Shown in pieces: positions 54,060-63,186 of a stretch of 64,000 nt of DNA. The DNA is from an uncultured Lachnospiraceae bacterium. Its GTDB lineage: Bacteria > Bacillota > Clostridia > Lachnospirales > Lachnospiraceae. The stretch spans positions 1 through 64,000 of the forward strand of contig CATJTQ010000082.1 of NCBI GenBank assembly GCA_949743325.1. The letters run 5' to 3'. Position 1 is the first letter of the stretch. Each line of letters starts with the position of its first letter. Below the pieces are notes generated by a model. It worked only from the letters and a program-made list of their open reading frames with translations, had not been told where the DNA came from and ran no database searches. Position numbers and translations under genes: made by a program.

Positions 54060-54206
54060 ATGGGAACTTTAATTGTAGGAGGCGTTTTATTTATTATAGT
54101 TGGTTTTGTTATAAAAACAATGGTTCGTGATAAGAGAAAAGGAAAGTCTCTTCAGTGCGGATGTGACTGCAGTAAGTGCAGCGGGCATTGTTCGCAGTAC
54201 AAATAA
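54060..54206 (+). CDS. FeoB-associated Cys-rich membrane protein
   Basis: A 48-residue protein: one membrane helix (residues about 2-20, GTLIVGGVLFIIVGFVI), a basic stretch (RDKRKGK) and a cysteine cluster (CGCDCSKCSGHC). It begins 21 bp after feoB with AGGAGG before the ATG. This family follows feoB in many Firmicutes and may play the FeoC-like role or deliver iron; function is unproven. Confidence 0.85.
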   Translation: MGTLIVGGVLFIIVGFVIKTMVRDKRKGKSLQCGCDCSKCSGHCSQYK

Positions 54207-54421
54207 AAAATATTATTTGAACATGAAGTGTCAAAAAGATATTAAATTGTAAAAAATTTTGCAAATACCGACTTTTAAGTTTGAATTTTATTGATTATAG
54301 AGTAATTAAGTGTTATTAATGAATATATTCCAGGCGTCTGAAATAAAATATTATAGATAAAGCATATTTGTTTTAAGTATAAAAAGATTCAGTTATATAA
54401 ATTGTTTTTTGGAGGAATAGT

Positions 54422-55396
54422 ATGTGTACAGCAGCTACTTATGAGACAAAAGACTTTTATTTTGGACGCACACTAGATTATGAATTCTCTTATGGAGACG
54501 AGATTACAATAACACCTCGTAATTATTGTTTTAGATTCAGATATGCCGGTGCTGTTCGTAATCATTATGCGATAATTGGAATTGCTCATATACAAAATAA
54601 TTATCCGTTATATTATGATGCAATAAATGAAAAAGGACTCTGTATTGCCGGTTTGAATTTTGTTGGAAACGCGCATTATAATGAGATAGAAAAAGAAAAA
54701 GTAAATATAGCATCATTTGAATTGATTCCATGGATATTATGCCAATGTACTACAGTAGATGAGGCGAGAAAATTATTGGAAGATGTCAATATCACTGGTG
54801 AGTATTTTAATGAAAAATTACCTCCGGCACAGCTGCATTGGATAATAGCAGGGCATGGTAAATCTATTACAGTTGAGTCTACTAATAGCGGTTTAAATGT
54901 TTATGATAATCCGGTCGGAATACTGACCAATAATCCGCCGTTTAATGAGCAATTGTTTTATTTAAATAATTATATGAGTTTGTCAACAAAAGAGCCTAAA
55001 AATAATTTCTGCAGCAGACTCAATCTTGATATATACAGTCGTGGTATGGGAGCCATAGGTCTTCCGGGAGATTTGTCTTCCCAGTCACGATTCGTCAGGG
55101 CTGCATTTGTCAAAATGAATTCTGTTTCCGGTGAATCAGAGTCAGACAGTGTAAGTCAGTTCTTTCATATACTAGGCTCAGTAGAACAGCAGAAAGGCTG
55201 TTGCAATTTAGGCGACGGTAAATATGAAGTTACTCTATATACTTCATGCTGCAATGCAGACAAAGGCATCTATTATTATACTACCTATGAAAATCATCAG
55301 ATTACAGCAATAAATATGTATCATGAAAAATTAAACAGCTCTTGTTTGGTAAGATATCCCCTTATTAGGTCAGAGCAGATTAGGATGCAAAATTAA
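54422..55396 (+). CDS. Choloylglycine hydrolase family (bile salt hydrolase-like)
   Basis: A 324-residue N-terminal nucleophile hydrolase. Cys2 becomes the catalytic residue after Met removal; Arg16, Asp19 (GRTLD), Asn79 (GLNF), Asn170 or Asn171 (LTNNPPFNEQ) and Arg223 (QSRFVRA) match the bile salt hydrolase active site. Such enzymes split glycine or taurine from conjugated bile acids in the gut; penicillin V acylases share the fold. NNPPFNEQLFYLNNY favours bile salt hydrolase. No signal peptide. Monocistronic. The 215-bp gap before it shows no feature. Confidence 0.82.
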   Translation: MCTAATYETKDFYFGRTLDYEFSYGDEITITPRNYCFRFRYAGAVRNHYAIIGIAHIQNNYPLYYDAINEKGLCIAGLNFVGNAHYNEIEKEKVNIASFELIPWILCQCTTVDEARKLLEDVNITGEYFNEKLPPAQLHWIIAGHGKSITVESTNSGLNVYDNPVGILTNNPPFNEQLFYLNNYMSLSTKEPKNNFCSRLNLDIYSRGMGAIGLPGDLSSQSRFVRAAFVKMNSVSGESESDSVSQFFHILGSVEQQKGCCNLGDGKYEVTLYTSCCNADKGIYYYTTYENHQITAINMYHEKLNSSCLVRYPLIRSEQIRMQN

Positions 55397-55448
55397 ATAA
55401 AATCTTATTGCAATATTTAATATTATCTGATATAATATGAAAAGTTTA

Positions 55449-55580
55449 AACTTCGTGAGGGAGTAATCGGCATAAGTAAGTTTATGTGACAGGTCAACAT
55501 ACTGGTCTAATAATGATCTGGTCTGTCTTAAATGATGAGACTCATGTACAGTGGATTACACTGTACATGGGTCTTTTTGT
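55449..55580 (+). ncRNA. yybP-ykoY manganese riboswitch with terminator
   Basis: The leader of mntP holds the yybP-ykoY hallmarks: GAGGGAGTA near 55459 and GGTCAACATACTGGTC at about 55492-55507, the two loops that bind Mn2+. A terminator hairpin follows: CATGTACAGTG (55543-55553) with its inverse (55559-55569), then GGTCTTTTTG. Mn2+ binding is known to favour the antiterminated form, switching efflux on. Confidence 0.8.
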
Positions 55581-55691
55581 ATTATTACGGATTCTCTTAT
55601 GACAATATATATTTTTAAGGTTAATACGCAGTTTAATATTAAATATATTGCGAAATTATTTGATAATTCTAATTACAAAAGGAGAGGTAAA

Positions 55692-56270
55692 ATGAGTATG
55701 TGGTTTACTTTAATAATTCAGAGTATGGCGTTGGGTGTGGCGCTGGCGATGGATGCATTTTCTGTTTCTATGGCAAATGGTCTTAATGACACTAAAATGA
55801 AAAAGGGTACAGTATGTATTGTTGCGGGCACCTTTGCAGGATTTCAGTTTGCAATGCCGATGATAGGTTGGTTTTGTGTTGCTAAGGTAAAAGAGACATT
55901 TGAACTGTTTGAAAGATTTATTCCTTGGATTGCGCTTTTGCTTCTGGCGTTTATTGGAGGGAAGATGTTGCTGGATGGAATTAGAAATAAAGGTGAGGAG
56001 GAAGAAAGTGTACAATTAGGGTTTCGAATGCTGGTTGTTCAGGGAATCGCTACATCGATTGATGCGCTTTCCACAGGATTTACAACCTCATCATATAATA
56101 TATATGAAGCATTTTTTTCATCATTAATTATTGCAGTAGTAACCTTTTTAATATGCGTAGTCGGTGTCAACATTGGTAAAAAGTTTGGAACAAAGCTTGC
56201 TGACAAGGCACAGATTTTTGGAGGATGTATTTTAATATTAATTGGACTAAAAATTTTTTTTATAGGATGA
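55692..56270 (+). CDS. mntP: Manganese efflux pump MntP
   Basis: A 192-residue membrane protein with six helices in two repeats. The signatures are AMDAFSVSMANG in the first half and ATSIDALSTGFTT in the second, each with the conserved Asp. It exports Mn2+. The frame is open far upstream through the riboswitch, but the ATG at 55692 follows AAAGGAGAGG and matches the family start. The Mn riboswitch upstream supports the assignment. Confidence 0.92.
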   Translation: MSMWFTLIIQSMALGVALAMDAFSVSMANGLNDTKMKKGTVCIVAGTFAGFQFAMPMIGWFCVAKVKETFELFERFIPWIALLLLAFIGGKMLLDGIRNKGEEEESVQLGFRMLVVQGIATSIDALSTGFTTSSYNIYEAFFSSLIIAVVTFLICVVGVNIGKKFGTKLADKAQIFGGCILILIGLKIFFIG

Positions 56271-56396
56271 TATATAATGTAATAATTGGAAATATCCGAT
56301 ATAATCAGTAAAGAAAAAGAAAATATAACAAGTAAATCAAAAATGTGGTTAAATTGTGAATAATTGTTAAGCATGGTATATTTTTCAACAAAAAGC

Positions 56397-56425
56397 TTGA
56401 AGTTTTTTTTGAAAGATGTTATACT
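56397..56425 (+). promoter_or_regulatory. Promoter of the FliD-like gene
   Basis: TTGAAG (56397-56402), 17-bp spacer, TATACT (56420-56425). Confidence 0.65.
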
Positions 56426-56486
56426 TGGAGCGAATATATCAAGAATGGAATACAGGTCTTAATTTTATCTAGAAGGAGTGGTGTTT

Positions 56487-57236
56487 ATGTCAAATACAAT
56501 CAATAATAATACAAATAACTTTTATAATTCAATATTTGGCAATAATTTTGGTGTAAATCAGAGCAATTCGACATCTAATTTTCTTGGCGATTATGCAAGT
56601 ATAAGAAATGGATCTTATGCAAAGCTTTTGAAAAATTATTATGCTAAACAGAACAAGGCAAACGCTTCAGATGCATCAGATGATAACAAGAAAACTAAAA
56701 ATGAATTGTCACAGATTAAGAGCGATGCCAAAGGTCTTTCAGACGCTGCAACAGATTTGTATGCTGACAGCTCACTTTTTGAGAAGAAAGAAATCATAAA
56801 GAAAGACGAAAATGGAAATGAAACTAAAGTTCAGGATTATGACAGAGATGAAATTAAGAAGAAGATAAATGCTTTTGTTGAAAGTTACAACTCTATGATT
56901 AAGAATGCAGGGGAATCAGATGATAAGAGCATTCTTCGCCGCACACTTAATGCTGTGAACAGAACAAAGAATAACTCTAAAATGTTGGAGAAAGTTGGAA
57001 TATCCATTGATAAAAATAATAATCTTAAAGTTGATGAAGAAAGACTTGGAAAGGCTTCAATTAGTGATTTGAAATCTTTATTCAGCGGAAGAGGTTCTTA
57101 CGCATATGGAATAGCTTCAAGTGCTTCAGTTGTTTCTAATTACACAGCGAACAAAATTTCAGACAGCACTTTGTATACAAAAAAAGCTACTACATATGAA
57201 GAGAATAAAACAAATACATTGGAAGATTATATTTAA
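56487..57236 (+). CDS. FliD-like C-terminal domain protein
   Basis: A 249-residue protein. The first 35 residues are Asn/Ser-rich and low-complexity; a coiled-coil region follows (about 60-120). The stretch IKKKINAFVESYNSMI, later LEKVGISIDKNNNLKVDEERL and DLKSLFSG, resembles the C-terminal domain of the flagellar cap protein FliD. The hypervariable middle and membrane-distal parts of FliD are missing, and no flagellar genes are near. It has no signal peptide, as expected for type III export, but could be a cytosolic relic. AAGGAG sets the ATG at 56487. Confidence 0.5.
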   Translation: MSNTINNNTNNFYNSIFGNNFGVNQSNSTSNFLGDYASIRNGSYAKLLKNYYAKQNKANASDASDDNKKTKNELSQIKSDAKGLSDAATDLYADSSLFEKKEIIKKDENGNETKVQDYDRDEIKKKINAFVESYNSMIKNAGESDDKSILRRTLNAVNRTKNNSKMLEKVGISIDKNNNLKVDEERLGKASISDLKSLFSGRGSYAYGIASSASVVSNYTANKISDSTLYTKKATTYEENKTNTLEDYI

Positions 57237-57274
57237 TAATATTTAGAGAAATAGTCTTTTAAAAATAAAATATT

Positions 57275-57325
57275 AGAAACCGTAAAATGTGATGTAAGTG
57301 TTTACAGCATTTGCGGTTTCTTTTT
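57275..57325 (+). terminator. Terminator between the FliD-like and radical SAM genes
   Basis: AGAAACCG (57275-57282) pairs with CGGTTTCT (57314-57321), with further pairing inward, followed by TTTTT. It ends 18 bp before the radical SAM start, so readthrough may link the two. Confidence 0.75.
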
Positions 57326-57342
57326 ATGTAAGAGGAGCAGCT

Positions 57343-59118
57343 ATGAATGTTATATTAATTGCAATAAATGCAAAATATATTCACTCAAACCTTGCAGTTT
57401 ACAATTTAAAAGCTTGTGCGGGAGAATTTAGACAACATATCAGATTGGCAGAGTATACAATAAATGAGCGTACAGAAGTTATTATAAGAGATGTATGCAG
57501 GCAGAAGCCGGATTTTATAGCAGTTTCCTGCTATATTTGGAATATTAGATATGTAGAAGAAATATGTTCAGACGTTAATAAAATCTATCCTGATGTGCCG
57601 ATTTGGGTTGGAGGTCCTGAAGTATCATATGAAGGTGAGAGATTTTTAGCACAACATCCATTTATTACAGGAGTTATGTATGGTGAGGGAGAGGCAACAT
57701 TCCGAAAAGTGCTTAACCATTATTTTAAAGAGTCACTGGAATTAGATAATATTGATGGAATAATATACAGGAATGAAAATAAAAATATTGTGAAAAATAA
57801 GCCTGCTAAACTGTTAGATATGGATAGTATACCGTTTGTTTATAATAATATTGAAAAGTTTAAAAATAAAATAATATATTATGAGAGCAGCAGAGGATGT
57901 CCATTTTCTTGCAGTTATTGTCTGTCTTCAATTGATAAAACAGTAAGATACCGCAGTATCAGTTTAGTAAAGGAAGAATTGATGTATTTTATAGAACACA
58001 ATGTTCCTCAAGTAAAATTTGTTGACAGAACGTTTAATTGTGATAAAATACGTGCCAGAAATATTTGGAAGTTTATTACAGAGAATGACAATGGCATGAC
58101 AAATTTTCATTTTGAAGTTGGTGCAGATTTACTTGAAGATGAAGATTTTAATATTTTTGATAAAATGCGTGATGGTCTTATTCAGCTGGAAATCGGAGTG
58201 CAGTCAACTAATAAGGAAACATTAGAACATATTAGAAGATTTGCTGATATCGAAAAGATAAAGTATGCTGCAGAGAGAATTAATAAAGAAAAAAATATAC
58301 ATCAGCACTTAGATTTGATAGCAGGACTTCCATATGAGAGTTATCAAAGTTTTAAGCAGTCATTTGCAGACGTGTTTGCAATGAGTCCCAATCAATTACA
58401 ATTAGGATTTTTAAAAGTTCTTAAGGGTTCGTATATGTGTGAAAAAGCAAAGGAATATGGAATAAAATACAGCAGTTTTCCGCCTTATGAAGTTCTGTAT
58501 ACAAATTGGATAAGTTTTGATGAAATAATAAAGTTAAAAAGTGTTGAGGAAATGGTTGAGGTTTATTATAACAGTCAGCAGTTTGCTCACAGTCTTGATA
58601 AAATACTTGTATACTACGATAATCCTTTTGATTTTTTTGATAAGTTGGCTGATTTTTATGAGAATAAAGGGTATAGCAGGAAGAGCCATAATAGAATTGC
58701 ACGTTATAATATCCTTAGAGAATTTATAATAGATAATTTTCCGCAGGAGTCAGACAGAATATGCGAGTATATGATATTAGATTTGTATGCCAGAGAAAAT
58801 TTGAAAAGCCGACCGGATTGGGCGTGTGATTTGAAGAAATACAAAGATATAATATATAGTTTTTATAAGAGTGAAGAAGCGGCGCCATTTTATTTAAAAG
58901 AGTATGAGGGCTATAATTTTAAACAGCTTATAAAGATGACGCATATAGAAATTTTTAATTTTATAGATGGGGAACAAAGCGCCTATTTATTTGACTACAG
59001 AAGACGTAATCCTGTAAATAAGGAGGCGCTGATTATAAAAATATGTATGGAGGGAACTAATGATAAATACATTTGTAGCATTGGATATAGAGACAACGGG
59101 AATGAAAGCTGCGAGTGA
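57343..59118 (+). CDS. B12-binding-domain radical SAM protein (DUF4080 type)
   Basis: A 591-residue protein. The N-terminal cobalamin-binding-like domain (about 1-140: VILIAINAKYIHSNLAVYNLKA, then VGGPEVSYEGERFL) precedes a radical SAM domain with the cluster motif CPFSCSYC near residue 186. The C-terminal third resembles DUF4080 (FLKVLKGS...). Such enzymes use a 5'-deoxyadenosyl radical for methylation or rearrangement of an unknown substrate. The ATG at 57343 follows AGAGGAG; the frame is open 45 bp upstream. It overlaps the exonuclease gene by 59 bp. Confidence 0.85.
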   Translation: MNVILIAINAKYIHSNLAVYNLKACAGEFRQHIRLAEYTINERTEVIIRDVCRQKPDFIAVSCYIWNIRYVEEICSDVNKIYPDVPIWVGGPEVSYEGERFLAQHPFITGVMYGEGEATFRKVLNHYFKESLELDNIDGIIYRNENKNIVKNKPAKLLDMDSIPFVYNNIEKFKNKIIYYESSRGCPFSCSYCLSSIDKTVRYRSISLVKEELMYFIEHNVPQVKFVDRTFNCDKIRARNIWKFITENDNGMTNFHFEVGADLLEDEDFNIFDKMRDGLIQLEIGVQSTNKETLEHIRRFADIEKIKYAAERINKEKNIHQHLDLIAGLPYESYQSFKQSFADVFAMSPNQLQLGFLKVLKGSYMCEKAKEYGIKYSSFPPYEVLYTNWISFDEIIKLKSVEEMVEVYYNSQQFAHSLDKILVYYDNPFDFFDKLADFYENKGYSRKSHNRIARYNILREFIIDNFPQESDRICEYMILDLYARENLKSRPDWACDLKKYKDIIYSFYKSEEAAPFYLKEYEGYNFKQLIKMTHIEIFNFIDGEQSAYLFDYRRRNPVNKEALIIKICMEGTNDKYICSIGYRDNGNESCE

Positions 59119-59776
59119 CAGTATTTTAGAGATTGGAGCTATAAAAGTAATAGACGGAAATATTGTTGATAAATATGATAAATTAATTAATGTATCATGT
59201 ATAATTGTTCCGAAAATAACCGAGCTTACAGGTATTACACAGGAAATGGCGGCAACTGGAATCTGCGAGAAACAGGCGATAAACGATATATGTGATTTTT
59301 GTGACGGTTATGTGCTTCTTGGTCATAATATAAGATTTGATTATAGTTTTCTTAAAGTAAAAGCTGATAAGTATAAAAGAAAATTTCCTAATCAGGCTAT
59401 TGATACACTGAAAATTGCAAGGAAAAAGTTGAAGGGTCTTGAGAGCAGATCGTTAAGTTATCTGTGCGAATATTTTAAAATTCCTCCAAAAGTAAGCCAT
59501 CGGGCTTATGAGGACGCTGAGTCCGCCTATAAATTATACAATATTTTCAAAGAAAAATTTGCAGATGATGAAGAGCTTTTTGACTGTTTTGAATTATCAT
59601 ATAAGGCAAAGAAAGAAAGTCCGATAACTGCTGCACAAGTAAGGTATTTAACAGATTTGAATAATTATCATGGACTTTCAAATAATGAAATTAACACACT
59701 TTCAAAGAGTGAGGCGTCAAAACAGATAGATTATATTATTCGGCAGTATGGCCGCATTGGGTCAGTACGCCGTTAA
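59060..59776 (+). CDS. 3'-5' exonuclease, DnaQ/PolC-epsilon type
   Basis: A 238-residue DEDDh exonuclease. ExoI is FVALDIETTGM (Asp8, Glu10), ExoII is LGHNIRFDYSFL, and ExoIII is HRAYEDAESAY with the catalytic His and Asp. The C-terminal 60 residues form a small helical domain (ITAAQVRYLTDLNNYHGLS) also found in other stand-alone proteins of this class. It removes nucleotides from DNA 3' ends. It begins inside the radical SAM gene with GGAGGG, and its 3' end overlaps the opposite-strand gene by 41 bp. Confidence 0.88.
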   Translation: MINTFVALDIETTGMKAASDSILEIGAIKVIDGNIVDKYDKLINVSCIIVPKITELTGITQEMAATGICEKQAINDICDFCDGYVLLGHNIRFDYSFLKVKADKYKRKFPNQAIDTLKIARKKLKGLESRSLSYLCEYFKIPPKVSHRAYEDAESAYKLYNIFKEKFADDEELFDCFELSYKAKKESPITAAQVRYLTDLNNYHGLSNNEINTLSKSEASKQIDYIIRQYGRIGSVRR

Positions 59777-60362
59777 GTTTTCTTATAATTGAATTTTTTG
59801 TAAGACTATCTAATTCTTTGGCAGTATCAATAAGATTATAAATTTTTCTTGTATTGTTGGTTTGCTTGTATATATCGGCAAGAATGACGTAGATATCACC
59901 AACGTCACTTTTTTGTGAGACGGCAAATTCAAGGATGCATTTGGAATCGTCAAACTGTTTTTTGGCGTACAATGCCTTTCCCCACAAATAGAGTGTTCTG
60001 GCAAGATCAGTGAAATTTTTATCATATTCAGTTAAATCATTTAAATTTGCTGCGCCATACTCAAGTTTTAAGTCAGTGTTGCTTATACCTGTCAAGTTTA
60101 CAATTTTTTTTGTGGACAGTATTTTTACTTTTTCCTGAAATTCTAAAATTTCTTTGTCAGTTTCTTCACAAAAAGGTAGTCTGTCCAATGGAATTGTGAT
60201 ATAATTAAGACTATCTAGGGATTTTTTCCTTGTTAGATTAGCATTGTTTTCTCTTTCAAGAAAGTCTTCTTTAGATTTAGCGTTTTCTTTATCTGACATT
60301 TTTAGTTTTATTGTAAACCAGATAACGAAAACAACCATAATTGTAAAAAACGGCATTTTCAT
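59736..60362 (-). CDS. Membrane-anchored TPR-like protein of unknown function
   Basis: A 208-residue protein. One N-terminal membrane helix (about 4-18, FFTIMVVFVIWFTI) leads to a charged linker, and residues about 110-200 look like two or three TPR helices (LARTLYLWGKALYAKKQFDDSKCILEFAV, DIYVILADIYKQTNN). No known family is recognised. It probably binds a partner outside or at the membrane. The last 41 bp are antisense to the end of the exonuclease gene. An AAAACCTCC complement gives GGAGG before the ATG. Confidence 0.65.
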   Translation of the reverse strand: MKMPFFTIMVVFVIWFTIKLKMSDKENAKSKEDFLERENNANLTRKKSLDSLNYITIPLDRLPFCEETDKEILEFQEKVKILSTKKIVNLTGISNTDLKLEYGAANLNDLTEYDKNFTDLARTLYLWGKALYAKKQFDDSKCILEFAVSQKSDVGDIYVILADIYKQTNNTRKIYNLIDTAKELDSLTKNSIIRKLNGVLTQCGHTAE

Positions 60363-60411
60363 ATTAAAACCTCCAAATTAATTTTAGAATAAAAGAAAGG
60401 GGAATATTATA

Positions 60412-60513
60412 ATGAAATTCTTTAATTCAAAAAATAACAAAATAATAGCCGCAACCATTGGAATAATTTTAATAGCTGCAATGGTTTTATCGTTGGTAAG
60501 TTCATGGTTTTAG
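60412..60513 (+). CDS. 33-aa single-pass membrane peptide
   Basis: A small ORF with a good ribosome-binding site (GAAAGGGG, 11 bases from the ATG). It encodes a basic start (KFFNSKNNK), one hydrophobic helix (IIAATIGIILIAAMVLSLV) and Ser-Ser-Trp-Phe. It resembles the tiny DUF4044-like clostridial membrane peptides. It lies divergent from the TPR gene, 49 bp apart. Function unknown; a coincidental ORF is possible but the site and composition argue for a gene. Confidence 0.5.
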   Translation: MKFFNSKNNKIIAATIGIILIAAMVLSLVSSWF

Positions 60514-60628
60514 CTTTCTTACACAACTATACATAAAACAAAGGGCAATGTCAATGAGGTTATGAGCGTGGGAAAGTATTTAAAGTAAATTTCTGCGTTG
60601 ACAGAAAAGTCAGTAAAGGAGTGTTGTT

Positions 60629-62167
60629 ATGTTAAGGTTATCAAAAAGAGGTCATAAGATATTAGTGGGAATCGGCGTTTTTATTTTTTGTATTGTATTA
60701 TCTGCCAGTTCAGTTTTATTTGCCAAAGAAAAAAAATCTGAAACTATAAGCGAGGGTATTCAAATTGCTGAGGTTAATGTGTCAGGCATGAATTATGATC
60801 AGGCTCTGGCAGAAGTCAATAATTATATTACTACTCTTAGCAGTTTGAATTTTAATCTGCATATAGGTGAAAATACCGTAACTGTGCTAGCATCTGATCT
60901 TGGGTTTAACTGTAATGCCGAGGATGCTGTTAACAGAGCTGTTAATCTTGGAAAGTCAGGCAATGTAGTTAAAAGATATAAAGAGAGAAAGAAATTAGAA
61001 GTTAACGGCAGTGTTATTGATTTGACATATCAATTTACAGATGAAGCTTTGAAATCAGTTCTGGAAGAGAAGTGTAAAGCTTTTGATGTTGCGGCTGTAG
61101 ATGCCAGCCTTAAAAAAACTGCTTCAGGTTTTGAAGTTACTGATGGAAGTAATGGTATAGAACTTGATGTAGAAGCGTCGTTGACAGCAATAAAAGATTT
61201 TATCTCTAAAGGCTGGGACGCTAAACATTTAGATATTGATTTAGTTACTAAAGTAACAGAAGCTCGCAGTGCTGGAGCTGATTTGGACAAAGTAAAAGAT
61301 TTGTTGGGTTCGGCTACTACTTCTTATTCTTCTTCAGGAAGCGCAAGGAGCGGTAATGTTGAGAGAGGAGCAAATCTTATCAATGGCACTTTGCTTTATC
61401 CGGGAGAAGAGTTTTCAGCGTATGCAGTAGTTAGTCCTATTTCTCTTGATAATGGCTATTTTATGGCTGCTTCATATGAGAACGGACAGGTAGTTGAATC
61501 ACCTGGAGGCGGAATATGCCAAGTGTCGACAACTCTTTACAATGCAGTGTTAAAATCCGAGCTTGAGGTTACGCAGCGCTCAAATCATTCAATGATCGTT
61601 ACTTATGTAGATCCATCAAAAGATGCGGCGATTGCCGGAACCTACAAGGATCTGAAGTTTAAAAATAATACACAATATCCTATATATATTGAGGGAGTTA
61701 CTGCAGGTAAGAAGATTACATTTAATATATACGGAGTGGAGACAAGAGATCCTGCAAGAACTGTAGATTATGTGAGTGAGACTGTTTCACAGACAGAGCC
61801 TGTAACAAAACTTGCCGCAACAGGAGATAATTTTGGTTCTATTTTCACAAGTCAGAGTTCTCATAAAGGTTTAGTGGCGCAGTTATGGAAAGTTGTGTAT
61901 AAAAATGGCGTTGAGGAGTCAAGAGAAGTTATAAATCATAGTAATTACAGTATGTCCCCTAGAATTGTCAGCGTCGGTACTGCCAATGCTTCGCCGGAAG
62001 CATTAAATGAGTTAAACGCAGCGATTGCAGCCAATGATGAGGGTGCGGCAAAAGCTGTTATTGCAAAATACGCATCTGGACAAAATCCGGCAGATCAGCA
62101 GCCGCAGGAACCGCAGCCAGGAGGAGAACAGCCGCAGCAGCCACAGGAAGGACAGCCTGCAGCATAG
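60629..62167 (+). CDS. VanW family protein with PG-binding domain
   Basis: A 512-residue exported protein. After a signal anchor (about 10-30) come a PG-binding_4 domain (about 45-215) and a VanW domain (about 235-370) with LYPGEEFSAYAVVSPI, GGGICQVSTTLYNAVL and SNHSMIVTYVDPSKDAAI. The C-terminal 30 residues are a Pro/Gln/Glu tail. VanW proteins occur in some vancomycin-resistance clusters but are common in Clostridia; the role at the wall is unknown. No other van genes are near. TAAAGGAG precedes the ATG. Confidence 0.88.
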   Translation: MLRLSKRGHKILVGIGVFIFCIVLSASSVLFAKEKKSETISEGIQIAEVNVSGMNYDQALAEVNNYITTLSSLNFNLHIGENTVTVLASDLGFNCNAEDAVNRAVNLGKSGNVVKRYKERKKLEVNGSVIDLTYQFTDEALKSVLEEKCKAFDVAAVDASLKKTASGFEVTDGSNGIELDVEASLTAIKDFISKGWDAKHLDIDLVTKVTEARSAGADLDKVKDLLGSATTSYSSSGSARSGNVERGANLINGTLLYPGEEFSAYAVVSPISLDNGYFMAASYENGQVVESPGGGICQVSTTLYNAVLKSELEVTQRSNHSMIVTYVDPSKDAAIAGTYKDLKFKNNTQYPIYIEGVTAGKKITFNIYGVETRDPARTVDYVSETVSQTEPVTKLAATGDNFGSIFTSQSSHKGLVAQLWKVVYKNGVEESREVINHSNYSMSPRIVSVGTANASPEALNELNAAIAANDEGAAKAVIAKYASGQNPADQQPQEPQPGGEQPQQPQEGQPAA

Positions 62168-62177
62168 AGGTGTTTGA

Positions 62178-63152
62178 ATGAGAGAAGGAAAAGTATCACA
62201 GGCAGTTTTAGATCGTTCTATACTTAGAGTTATTAAGAATAAAAGGTCTTTAGTAGAGTTGGGCGGAGAAATCGGAAGAGATGCAAGTATATTGAATATC
62301 GAGAAGAAACATTTTGCATCAATTGATACAAGAACTGTCTGTGTAAAGTCATTATGTCAATTGGATAGTATGTTTGTGCATATAGTTAATCATATTGCCT
62401 GCGCAGGCAGTTTTGCTGAAGCTGTTATTATTTCGATTTTGTTTCCAAAAAATGGTGAGGAAAATTATTTAAAAGAGATTATGGAAACTATTGAGCGGCA
62501 GTGCCTGAAACATAATATGCAGATTATGGGTGGTCATACAAGTGTCAGCAGTGATATTTCAGTTCCTATAGTTACTCTTACAGGGATAGGAACTAAATCG
62601 GTTATTGATTGTGTACCAAAGGCCAAGGCAGATCAGGATATTGTTATCACAAAATGGATAGCTTTGGAAGGAACAGCATATGCTGCAATAAAATATAAAG
62701 ATATGCTTAAAAATAAGCTGCCAAATTATTTAATAGAGGCTGCAGAACACTTTTATGAATTTACTGCAACTTCAAGAGAAGCTTTATATTCATATGAAGC
62801 AGGGGCATCTGTTGTGCATGATGCTGGTGAAGGCGGAATATTTGCAGCATTGTGGGAATTTGCACAAGCCTCTAATGTTGGAATTGTTGTTGACATAAAG
62901 AAAATCCCGATAAGGCAGGAGACGGTAGAAATATGTGAACAGTTAAAAATTAATCCGTATGAACTTCTATCTACCGGAGCTCTGATAATTGCTGCGGAAA
63001 ATGGTGAAAAATTATGCCGTCAGCTGATGGACAAGGGTATATGCGCTGTCAATGTTGGACGAACTACTGATGATAATGATAGAATAATTTTAAATGATGA
63101 TGAGGTTCGTCATCTGACACCTGCCAGTCAGGATTATATATATAAAATATAA
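62178..63152 (+). CDS. AIR synthase/HypE-like protein
   Basis: A 324-residue member of the PurM/HypE/ThiL ATP-binding superfamily. The N-terminal AIRS domain includes SIDTRTV near residue 50 and IMGGHTSVS near 117; the C-terminal AIRS_C domain has VVHDAGEGGIFAALWEFA near 213. HypE matures hydrogenases, but the C-terminal Cys tail typical of HypE (PRIC) is missing; the protein ends with a Tyr-Ile-Tyr-Lys-Ile run. Other hyp genes are absent. The substrate is unknown. It starts 10 bp after vanW and is probably co-transcribed. Confidence 0.75.
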   Translation: MREGKVSQAVLDRSILRVIKNKRSLVELGGEIGRDASILNIEKKHFASIDTRTVCVKSLCQLDSMFVHIVNHIACAGSFAEAVIISILFPKNGEENYLKEIMETIERQCLKHNMQIMGGHTSVSSDISVPIVTLTGIGTKSVIDCVPKAKADQDIVITKWIALEGTAYAAIKYKDMLKNKLPNYLIEAAEHFYEFTATSREALYSYEAGASVVHDAGEGGIFAALWEFAQASNVGIVVDIKKIPIRQETVEICEQLKINPYELLSTGALIIAAENGEKLCRQLMDKGICAVNVGRTTDDNDRIILNDDEVRHLTPASQDYIYKI

Positions 63153-63186
63153 TTAAGTGGCGGTGAGCCGGAAAAGAGTGAAAAAT

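Noticed and set aside
60629-62167. VanW as a sign of a vancomycin-resistance cluster
   Set aside because: No vanR, vanS, vanH, vanA/B-type ligase or vanX is near; VanW-domain proteins are common in Clostridia.
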